The translations under genes and the position numbers were made by a program. A model generated the notes under the pieces. It was not told where the DNA came from, searched no databases, and saw only the letters and a list, made by a program, of their open reading frames with translations. Positions 56,334 through 64,000 of a stretch of DNA of 64,000 nt are shown here, in pieces (the stretch's first letter is position 1; each line of letters opens with the position of its first letter). Source of the DNA: Scilla litardierei (taxonomy: Eukaryota; Streptophyta; Magnoliopsida; Asparagales; Asparagaceae); NCBI GenBank assembly GCA_030789695.1, contig CM061138.1, forward strand, positions 181,513,051 to 181,577,050. Reading direction: 5' to 3'.

Positions 56334-57350
56334 TGTTACAGCCTTAAGGCCGGCCCAGAGAATATAGGCCCTAATAATTGAAGCCAAGCGAACAGCTCTC
56401 CAACCAGTCGGAACAAGAACAAGCCCAAACGGGAAGCTTGCCCTGCCACTGGGAAGCCCGCCTTGCTGAACAAGAAGCTCGATGACAGAGCTAGGAGACG
56501 AGCTTGGCAGCTGGTCAAGCGAAAGTCTCGCCAGCCTAGCGTAGAAGAAGCTCGCCTACTCTCCACATAAGAAGCACGGCCAGAGAAGGACTCGGGACAC
56601 CAAGCTCGGACGTTGAGCTTGGCTCTCTATGAGGGCGACCTACCAGGCACAAATATCTCTGACATGGTGACGTATGGCCACTTACGCCTCCAATTAATGC
56701 CAGAGGTTAAGAACGAGAACTGATGGTCGCTCATCGCGTCTCCAATTAATACACAAATATCTCTGACACACTCTGACACCCATTTAATGCTAGGTCGAGG
56801 CGGTTCGATAAATATCTTTGACACCCTCACCGACCTATCGCGTCCACATTAATGCTCCAGCTAAGTAGAATCGACAGCTGATTAGACGACGATCAACCGA
56901 CTCTCGACACTATAAATACCCCCCTCTAGAAACCAAGAAGGGGGTTGGTTAGTTGAAATCATAAACTTACATTCAATAGAACAATGTCGGATATCGTCCA
57001 TATATCTGTGCCTTCCACTTAAGCTCAACATGTAAAGCTGATCTACCTTAAGATCGGCCAGCATGTTCAACCTACTCCCGAAAGAGTCATTTACTGACTT
57101 AACCATCGGAGAGGCTACATGTTGACAGCCAACCCAGACTTTCTGACGAGCTAATCTTCTCGCAGGAAGCTCGGTTCACCTACTATGCGGTCGACGACCA
57201 ACCGGAGACCAACCGGTGACCTTGGATCTTTCGCATACAAAGCGCATTCCAAGATGTATTAGCCTCATCGACGACCCAACCACTTGTAATCATTGTACCC
57301 TTGATTCCCCTTAAACAAATTCTATTGTTGGGTGGACTTGACCAGCAACA
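56334..57350 (+). repeat. 3' LTR of element G
   Basis: TGTTACAGCC to CCAGCAACA, ends TGTT...AACA, directly after a purine tract. TATA box CACTATAAATACC at 56909-56920, followed by a leader and U5. The 5' LTR is outside or lost, so the call rests on the termini, PPT and TATA box. Confidence 0.6.
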
Positions 57351-58439
57351 GTAGCAATCTAATTAAGTAAAAATTTAACCCCAATAATAAAAAATAATGT
57401 TTCAATACGTGAGTTGAGATCCCTACCTCATGTGAGCTCTTTTCATAATCCAAAATCCCATCTTACAAGCATCCATGAACTCCCTCTAAGCTCTAATTTC
57501 AAAGCTCCCAACCCTGCTAAAGAAACCTCACCCTCAATGCTCCAAATTAACACCCAACTTCCAACTAGCAACCTCCATGGCTCTAAAGGAGAACATAGAA
57601 GGAGGTGTTCTAGGGTTTGATGGCTACATAAAGGGGGAGAAGACTCACGATGATATCTGGGCATATGAAGATAGCTTACGACCATGGGGTTGTGGAGGAG
57701 AGAAAGAAGATATAAATGTGGGAGAAGGAGAGTGAATGTAGAGGGATTGAATTAGGGTTTAGAGTTTTCATCTTCCCCTCTTTTTCTTTTCTTTTTCTCC
57801 TTCTTTTCTCCCGAATTTCCTTGAAAACGCAGCCAAGGGTGGGTTGGGTTTGCTGGTTACGAAAATGGGAAAGGGAGAGGGGAGAAGAGGGGGGGAGGGG
57901 AATTAGGTGTTAATTTGATGAGTCAACATGCAATGTGTCTTCCCCTAATCACTCCTCACATAACTAATGATACCTACCCCTTAAGCATCATCTTCATGAC
58001 ACCTAGCCACTATTTAACACAACCCCCTCCTAAACATAAGAATTATTCCCAAAGCTAAATTCCTATTTACACAAAAGACCCACCTTTATGAATAATTACA
58101 AGATAGTTATATAACCATCCAAATACTCCTTAACATACACCATGTACACACGCCACAAATTAATATATATTAATACACTACTACATATCTAGTAGCCCAA
58201 TACATATACCATAACACTTTAAGCACTAATAAATAATTAATATATATCTTATTATATATGCTACCATTAATTATACTAAAACATAAGGAAATATATACAT
58301 TACAAATTACTCTATAATATCCAAAACCATATATAAAACCATATTCCCACACAAAATAATAATTATAATATATAATATAAATTCACAACTTTTAATTATA
58401 TAATATCTCATAACATTAATATCCAAATAATATGAATAA
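57351..58439. other. Possible LTR fragment and AT-rich spacer
   Basis: No supported gene. 57356-57960 follows the order of words in H (54600-55000): polypyrimidine, a purine-rich run of AGGGGGGAGGGG type, and a CTACCT word. It may be a diverged, truncated LTR of that family. 58060-58420 is very AT-rich. Confidence 0.3.
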
Positions 58440-58559
58440 TGTTATGAATAGGCCCATTGGGCCAATTGGGTATCCAACCCACTATTGAAAGATATAAATA
58501 CACGGGTAGGTGGCTCTTAACCCCTTACACCTATTTCTCCCTAAATTCCCTTCACAACA
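58440..58559 (+). repeat. Presumed 5' LTR of element K
   Basis: TGTTATGAATAGG to CTTCACAACA, ends TGTT...AACA, 120 bases, with a TATA box GATATAAATACACG at 58490-58503. It is followed by CGTTATCAGCACGATC, a word I know from the start of internal regions of plant copia elements. The left boundary is not confirmed, as the 3' LTR is not in the window. Confidence 0.45.
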
Positions 58560-58972
58560 CGTTATCAGCACGATCACGCTCGTTGGAGGAGACGGCGGCT
58601 CGCGGGAAAGGAGATCCACAAATCGCTCAGAAAAAGAAGATCGTAATCTTCTCAACGGGGAGCGAAAAGGGCATCCTTCACCAACCGTCGCCTAGATTCC
58701 TCGTCGAATCTAGTAGGTAAAAATCCAAACTTTTAGATCTAAACTTGCTTTTCTCATTAGATCTGCATGTTTTAGGATCAAAAAGTTCACAAACTCGGTT
58801 AAATTCAACATTTTTAATAAGATCTGCATGTTTAAAACAATAAAAACTTGTTTTTTAGCGATCAAAACTGTTGAAAAACCCGATTTTTACCCCCCGCCTT
58901 CGATCCAAATTTCCGTACGCCCGTAGGGCAAAACGGCGGCGCGCCCTTCGCGCCGCCGGAGGAAACAAACGC
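58560..58972 (+). other. Start of the leader of element K
   Basis: CGTTATCAGCACGATCACGC at the LTR edge is the presumed priming region, though it does not match the common initiator-Met PBS. The rest is untranslated leader; no gene. Confidence 0.4.
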
Positions 58973-59290
58973 CGCGGCCTCAGGCCGCGGCGGCCGCGGC
59001 CAGCAGCCGCGGCCTCAGGCCGCGGACTGCGGCCGCGGCCTCAGGCCGCGGACTGCGGTCGCGGCCTCAGGCCGCGGCAGCCGCGGCCTGAAGCCGCGGC
59101 ACTGTGCCGCGGCCAGTCGCCGCGGCCTGCAGGCCGTGGCCAAGCGCCGCGGCCTCAGGCCGCGGCCCTGCGCCGCGGCCTGAAGCCGCGGCGGCCGCAG
59201 GCCGCGGCCAACTGCCGCGGCCTCAGGCCGCGGCCAGTTGCCGCGGCATGAAGCCGCGGCGGCCGCGGCCCGCAGCCGCGGCCTGTCGCC
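58973..59290 (+). repeat. GC hairpin repeat array in the leader of element K
   Basis: Many copies of GCCGCGGCC and GGCCGCGGC separated by TCA, TGA, GCA or similar. GCCGCGGCC-TCA-GGCCGCGGC is a perfect 9-bp inverted repeat with a 3-base loop. The region is almost only G and C. It gives false Ala/Arg/Pro reading frames on both strands; these are not genes. Confidence 0.85.
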
Positions 59291-60264
59291 GCCACGACGG
59301 CCGCGCCCTACGCGGCCAGCCGTCGCGGCGACACGCCGCGGGCCCCCCCAGGGTTTCCAGAAACCCTAACCCTAACGGGCTATTTTTCGGGGGAGGCCCA
59401 ATTTTTAACCCTAATGGGTTGTTTTCATAGCCCAAAAGGCCAGAAAATTAGCCCATCCACAGAAATTATTTTATTTATTTTTAGGCCCTAAAAAGCCCAA
59501 AATAGTTAAAAGAAATTTTAAAAAAAGGGTTGAAAGCGGTAAAATAAAACATTATATTATGGATCAAAAAGGCAAAAAGTTTTTCAAAAAAAAAATGTTT
59601 TTTGCACGACACACAATTTTAATTACTTTAAATGCCTGTGTCTTTTAGATTATCTGCGTGGTTGTATGTTGCAAAAATATTATCTGCGTGGATGTGCAAA
59701 TATTAGGCTATGTTTTTAGGGATCAGCCAGGTTTCCGACACCGTTTTAAATTCCCGCATTCTTTTTCTTTTTGAGAGAAACTTTGTATGTGAGGATGAAA
59801 ATGTAAAAAGAAGACCGAAGGACACCAAAAAGAAGCTGAAGGCGTTTCACTCAATGAAGATAGGGGCTTCTCTCTGAAGTTCCCGAGTTGTAATTTACAT
59901 TCATGCATTTTATTTTTGATGTAACTTCGAACTGGACTTTTTATTTATTTTTCGGTGTCGGCTGGCTGATCCCCATAGCCTAAGGTCATTATTTCTGTTT
60001 TTCATTGTTTTTCCATTAAACTGCGTGGTTGATTAATTAGCTTTAATACCATGTTTTAATGTCACAATGAAAACCATCAAACAGCATGCGTGATTGTTAA
60101 TTTTTAGTAATTAATTATTCACATTACCTGAAAAAAAAGCATGTATGTTAAAACCACAGTAATTTAAATTCATGAAAATGACTACAATTACATGCGTGGA
60201 TGTCTATCTTATTTTCAGTATTAATGATACATGCTATTTTTTTCCGTACATGCTAGATCATAAA
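59291..60264 (+). other. AT-rich second half of the leader of element K
   Basis: No gene. A word TGCGTGG(T/A)TG occurs at about 59655, 59685, 60022 and 60193, with a variant TGCGTGATTG at 60087. Confidence 0.5.
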
Positions 60265-61287
60265 ATGGCCAGACTCGCAAATGTAGACTTCTCAGTCCTG
60301 AAGGCTGATGGGTCAAACTACCTGAGTTGGCAGTTGGACCTGAAGTTCCATCTGCGCTCTCATGGTTTCAGTCTCACACAGACTGAAAAGGCAACAACTA
60401 GTACTGCCCCAGCTAACAAGGAGGCTTCAGTGGAAGCACCTCATACAGAGGAAGTTTCCGATATATTAAAGGCGAAAGCCATTATATATATCAGGAAACA
60501 CTTAGACTCGACCTTAAAGGACGAGTACCTCACTGTAGAGGACCCTTACGAGCTGTGGGATGCACTCGAGGAGAGGTACCGACATCAGAGGGATGTCATA
60601 CTCCCCTGTGCACAGTACGAGTGGACTCACCTCCGCATACAGGATTTCAAATCCGTAGCGGAGTACAACTCAGCTCTCTTCCGCATCACCTCACGCCTGA
60701 AGTTGTGTGGTGAACCAGTGACGGAGAAGATGTTGCTGGAAAAGACGTTTACGTCCTTCCACGAAAAGGACATGATCCTTATGCAACAATATCGAGAGAG
60801 GAAGTTCACAAAGTACTCTGAACTTCTTTCATGCCTGCTTATGGCTGAACAGAACAGAGACCTGTTGGTTGCCACCCACAACATGCGCCCTCCCGGCTCC
60901 GCTCCATTGCCACCTCCTGCAGAGGCCCACTTCCAGTCTTCCCAGAAGAAGAAGACGGACAAAAAGGCAAAATTCCAGAAATGGAAAGAACAGAAGCAGC
61001 GGAAGAAGGCCACTCACCCAGCTCCCCCCCAGAACCAGAAGTTCGTGGACAAGAAGCAGAAGAGGATTCCCAACAAAGGAGGCACTCCCAAGAAAGACTG
61101 GGAGGACAAATGCTCAAAATGCGGGATGACGGGCCACTGGTCCAGAATCTGCCGCACAGCAAAACACCTCCAGGACCTCTACCAGGCAAGCCTCAAGCCT
61201 CGAGCTGAGACAAACCTGATGGAGAGCGCAGCGTTGGCAGAGACCTCATGGACTCCCGAAGATTTCATGGGAGATGATACTCTCTAG
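60265..61287 (+). CDS. Gag of element K
   Basis: I start at ATG 60265 (MARLANVDFSVLKADG), the usual start of this family, rather than 60172 which would add 31 unusual residues. 340 codons. The UBN2-type copia gag domain covers most of it: DGSNYLSWQLDLKFHLRSHG, AKAIIYIRKHLDSTLKDEYL, DPYELWDALEERYRHQRD, YEWTHLRIQDFKSVAEYNSA, SRLKLCGEPVTEKMLLEKT and SELLSCLLMAEQNRDLLV. A Lys-rich stretch precedes a CCHC zinc knuckle, CSKCGMTGHWSRIC, near residue 290. It ends with WTPEDFMGDDTL. It would form the particle and bind genomic RNA. It is followed by pol in another frame. Confidence 0.92.
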   Translation: MARLANVDFSVLKADGSNYLSWQLDLKFHLRSHGFSLTQTEKATTSTAPANKEASVEAPHTEEVSDILKAKAIIYIRKHLDSTLKDEYLTVEDPYELWDALEERYRHQRDVILPCAQYEWTHLRIQDFKSVAEYNSALFRITSRLKLCGEPVTEKMLLEKTFTSFHEKDMILMQQYRERKFTKYSELLSCLLMAEQNRDLLVATHNMRPPGSAPLPPPAEAHFQSSQKKKTDKKAKFQKWKEQKQRKKATHPAPPQNQKFVDKKQKRIPNKGGTPKKDWEDKCSKCGMTGHWSRICRTAKHLQDLYQASLKPRAETNLMESAALAETSWTPEDFMGDDTL

Positions 61288-61447
61288 ATCTGGACCACTT
61301 TTATGCAATTAGCAATGTATCTTAAATTTTTATGCATCGTACCTAGTTCTATTTTCCATGTCAAACAATATCTTTTTAGCATTTATTTATGAAAGTGAAT
61401 CTTTTATCTATATTTATTGCTTGAATGTCTTTCCCCATTTTTTAGAT

Positions 61448-64000
61448 ATGGAACTTATCTGCCTAGTGGACAGTGCATCGACGCACTCGATCCTTCAAAA
61501 CATAGACTATTTCACGAGCGTAAGTAGTTATTCTGGCCCACTGAGAACAATCTCAGGGCCAGCAAATATAATCGAAGGATCAGGGGAAGCAATTATATTG
61601 CTCCCCGGCAACACACAAATAACACTTAAAAATGCGTTATACTCCCCAAAATCCATCCGAAACCTCCTAAGTTTTAAAGACATCCGTTTAAACGGATATC
61701 ACTTAGAGACGGTCGAGGAAGATAAAAGGGAATACTTGCTTGTAACGGCTCTTACTAATGGTTCAAAAACCATTGTGGAACGTTTCAAGGGACTCCCCTC
61801 GGGACTCTACCAAACAAGTATACAAACTCCAGAAACATCCATGGTGGAGCACCTGCAGTGCCCCCAAACACCAGAATTCCAACTCTGGCACAGTCGACTG
61901 GGACACCCTGGTTCGGTTATGATGTACCGCATCATAAAGAACTCCAGGGGCATTGACCTGAAGAACCTGAAGATTCTTCAAAAAGGCAAATTCCCATGTC
62001 CACCCTGTTACAAGGGTAAACTGATCACGAGACCCTCTCCACTGAAAGTGGATGTGGAATCTCCCAGCTTTCTGGAAAGAATCCACGGAGACATTTGTGG
62101 GCCGATTCACCCATCAAGTGGTCCGTTCAGGTACTTTATGGTCCTGATAGACGCATCAACTAAGTGGTCACATGTGTGCCTACTGTCCACCCGTAACCTA
62201 GCACTATCTAAGCTTTTAGCTCAGATAATAAAGTTACGGGCCCACTTCCCCGATCACCAGATAAAGAAACTTCGTCTGGACAATGCGGGGGAGTTTACGT
62301 CACAAGTCTTTCTAGACTATTGCCAAGCTCAGGGAATTGAAGTCGAACATCCTGTAGCGCATGTTCACACCCAAAATGGGTTAGCAGAATCTCTAATTAA
62401 GAGACTGCAATGGATCGCTCGTCCATTATTACTTCAATCCCAGATGCCAGTGAATGCGTGGGGTCATGCAATTTTGCATGCTGCATCTTTAATAAAATTA
62501 AGACCCTCTGGAGGTCAGTCATCTTCTCCAATGCAACTAGCACTTGGAGCCCCACCAATTGTCTCACATTTGAGAATATTTGGTTGTGCAGTATACGTCC
62601 CCATAGCACCACCACAAAGGACAAAGATGGGTCCACAACGTCGCCTAGGCATTTATGTTGGGTTTGACACCCCATCCATAATTAGATTCCTAGAACCCCT
62701 TACGGGGGACGTCTTTAAGGCACGTCTAGAAGACTGTGAATTCGATGAAACATCGTTCCCAAGACTAGGCTCACAGACAAAGAAGCCCGAAGCTTCAGAA
62801 AGTATCACTTGGGATACAAAAACTTTATGTCACTTTGATCCGCCAACAAGCCAGTGTGAGGAGGAGGTCCTGAAGATTCTCCACATCCAAAACACTGTCC
62901 ATCTCTTGCCGGACAAATTTACTGACAACCAGAAGATTGTCAAATCACACGTCCCTGCTGCTAACACTCCAGCTAGGATTGACATACCGCAAAATGGATG
63001 CAATCCGCCTGCAGCAGAAATGGTTGGACCTCTCAAAAAGAGAGGACGACCACCGGGATCCAAGGACCAAGTCCCTCGAAAGAGTAGGACCCTTGGCAAT
63101 GGTAAACAAATACCACCACAGGATGCTAATTTAAGCCCTGCTACCCCATCTCTCCCAAACTCTCATGAAGAGGAAAAACCGGGAGAAAATGAAGTATCGA
63201 TACACTATGTACGAACTGGGGAGTATTGGGACAGAAAAAGCACAACAATAGATGACACATTTGCGTGTAATATTGCCATCAACGTCGCGTACTGCGACGA
63301 TGATATTGAACCATGCTCTCTGACAGAATGTCAAAGCAGAGATGATTGGCCAAAGTGGAAAGCGACAATAGGAGTGGAGTTGGATTCACTCACCAAACGC
63401 AAGGTCTTCGGACCAATAGTCCAGACACCAAAAGGTGTAAAACCTGTGGGTTATAATTGGGTATTTGTTAGAAAACGAAATGAACAGAATGAGATCGTAC
63501 GCTACAAAGCAAGGCTTGTAGCGCAGGGTTTTACCCAACGTCCTGGGGTGGATTTTGAAGCCACATACTCCCCGGTCATGGACGCGATCACCTTTCGATT
63601 CCTCATTGGCATAACAGCACAAGAGGGTTTAGATATGCAACTCATGGACGTGGTTACTGCATACCTATATGGCAACCTAGACCGAGACATCTATATGAGA
63701 TTGCCTGACGGTTATTCTTTGCCTGCAGCACTAAAAGAGAGAGAACGTGACATCTACTCAGTGAAACTGCAAAGATCATTATATGGTCTAAAACAATCTG
63801 GAAGGATGTGGTATAACAGACTGAGCGACTTCCTTGCACAGCAAGGATTTAAAAACGACCCAGTCTGTCCTTGCATCTTTATAAGAGCAAAGGCAACAGG
63901 ATTTGTGATTATAGCCGTCTATGTAGACGACTTAAACCTCATCGGATCTCCTGAAGAGATCACAAAGATTTCTAAAAGCCTGACAGAAACCTTCGAGATG
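61448..64000 (+). CDS. Pol of element K: protease, integrase, RT (open at window edge)
   Basis: 851 codons without a stop to the last base. The frame is open from 61313; ATGs are at 61358 and 61448, and I choose 61448 because conserved sequence starts just after. Protease: CLVDSASTHSIL (catalytic Asp in DSAS, unlike the usual DSG). Gag-pre-integrase: FQLWHSRLGHPG, then CPPC, forming the zinc site. Integrase DD35E: Asp 215 (HGDICGP), Asp 278 (LDNAGEF), Glu 314 (NGLAESL). A linker has KKRGRPPGSK. RT: YKARLVAQGFTQRPGVDFE, DVVTAYLYGNLDRDIYM, SLYGLKQSGRMWYNRL and the catalytic YVDD at about 825-828. RNase H would follow outside. Integrase before RT is diagnostic for Ty1/copia. Gag and pol are in different frames with a 160-base gap, so a separate mRNA, splicing or re-initiation is needed. 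Confidence 0.93.
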   Translation, partial: MELICLVDSASTHSILQNIDYFTSVSSYSGPLRTISGPANIIEGSGEAIILLPGNTQITLKNALYSPKSIRNLLSFKDIRLNGYHLETVEEDKREYLLVTALTNGSKTIVERFKGLPSGLYQTSIQTPETSMVEHLQCPQTPEFQLWHSRLGHPGSVMMYRIIKNSRGIDLKNLKILQKGKFPCPPCYKGKLITRPSPLKVDVESPSFLERIHGDICGPIHPSSGPFRYFMVLIDASTKWSHVCLLSTRNLALSKLLAQIIKLRAHFPDHQIKKLRLDNAGEFTSQVFLDYCQAQGIEVEHPVAHVHTQNGLAESLIKRLQWIARPLLLQSQMPVNAWGHAILHAASLIKLRPSGGQSSSPMQLALGAPPIVSHLRIFGCAVYVPIAPPQRTKMGPQRRLGIYVGFDTPSIIRFLEPLTGDVFKARLEDCEFDETSFPRLGSQTKKPEASESITWDTKTLCHFDPPTSQCEEEVLKILHIQNTVHLLPDKFTDNQKIVKSHVPAANTPARIDIPQNGCNPPAAEMVGPLKKRGRPPGSKDQVPRKSRTLGNGKQIPPQDANLSPATPSLPNSHEEEKPGENEVSIHYVRTGEYWDRKSTTIDDTFACNIAINVAYCDDDIEPCSLTECQSRDDWPKWKATIGVELDSLTKRKVFGPIVQTPKGVKPVGYNWVFVRKRNEQNEIVRYKARLVAQGFTQRPGVDFEATYSPVMDAITFRFLIGITAQEGLDMQLMDVVTAYLYGNLDRDIYMRLPDGYSLPAALKERERDIYSVKLQRSLYGLKQSGRMWYNRLSDFLAQQGFKNDPVCPCIFIRAKATGFVIIAVYVDDLNLIGSPEEITKISKSLTETFEM

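Larger units (their letters stand above)
20517..57350 (+). mobile_element. Element G: 3' part of a Tat-like Ty3/gypsy element, split by later insertions
   Basis: Remaining pieces are a 153-bp tandem array (20517-21340 and 50273-50430), a non-coding stretch, an antisense ORF (50797-52536 and 55352-55878), and a 3' LTR (56334-57350). B with D and E inside it separates the array; solo LTR H splits the ORF. No gag or pol of G is in the window; its left end is lost at the C2 boundary. An ORF antisense to the LTR orientation between pol and the 3' LTR is known in some Tat-lineage elements, which is why I assign it there. Confidence 0.55.
58440..64000 (+). mobile_element. Element K: Ty1/copia retrotransposon, 5' part, apparently intact
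   Basis: Order: short LTR (58440-58559), leader with GC hairpin repeats (58973-59290), gag (60265-61287), pol (61448 to the window edge). Domain order protease, integrase, RT is that of Ty1/copia. Both ORFs are free of stops over all visible length, unlike the other elements here, so K is the best candidate for a young element. RNase H, PPT and 3' LTR lie outside the window. Confidence 0.85.

Noticed and set aside
58871..59430. Ala/Arg/Pro-rich frames on both strands
   Set aside because: Products of the GC palindrome repeats; the repeat reads open in several frames.

Overview
This 64 kb window looks like nuclear DNA of a flowering plant and consists almost entirely of LTR retrotransposons inserted into one another. 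I see no host protein gene, rRNA, tRNA, CRISPR array or bacterial-type gene. The plant assignment rests on the element types: Ty3/gypsy elements with an Athila-type RT and env-like ORF, PBSs matching the tRNA-Asp 3' end (TGGCGCCGTTGCCGGGGA or one mismatch), a Tat-like element with an antisense ORF, and Ty1/copia elements, one with an initiator-Met-type PBS. The species cannot be told from the sequence.

Layout, using my own labels. Element A (1-16226, minus strand) is an Athila-like element with gag, protease and an env-like ORF but no RT or integrase; its 3' LTR runs off the left edge and its 5' LTR is cut at about 16226. Element F (3827-10694, plus) is a non-autonomous Athila-like element inserted into the env-like ORF of A. 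Two truncated, diverged LTRs of one family lie head to tail at 16227-18301 (C1) and 18302-20515 (C2). Next is a fragment of a Tat-like element G (20517-57350, plus): a 153-bp tandem array, an antisense ORF and the 3' LTR. G contains a deep nest: B (21341-50272, non-autonomous Athila-like), D inside B's 3' LTR (21757-45668, target duplication TGCAT), and E inside D's 3' LTR (21999-34323, target duplication GGACC). A solo LTR, H (52537-55351), splits the antisense ORF of G. After an AT-rich stretch, a Ty1/copia element K (58440 to the right edge, plus) has an open gag and a pol ORF still open at the last base.

The coding sequences are retrotransposon gag, protease, RT, RNase H, integrase, env-like or antisense accessory ORFs. 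A keeps gag/protease/env-like but lacks RT/IN. D keeps RT/RNase H/IN but lacks gag and protease. F and B lack pol and share an accessory protein domain. E encodes only gag. K is the only element here that looks capable of coding for all functions, as far as the window shows.

The most interesting pattern is not a gene. The LTRs of A, F, D and E each carry an array of short CG-centred palindromes just upstream of a TATA box, with a different motif in each element (CCGATCGG in A, TGCTCGRCCGAGCA in F, CACTCGGCCGAGTG in D, CTAGTCGGTC/GACCGACTAG in E). A and D carry a second array of their own motif, again followed by a TATA box, inside the element just upstream of the env-like ORF. K has strong GC hairpin repeats in its leader and B has GC-rich inverted repeats in its LTR. 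This looks like a recurrent regulatory module that each family has built separately.
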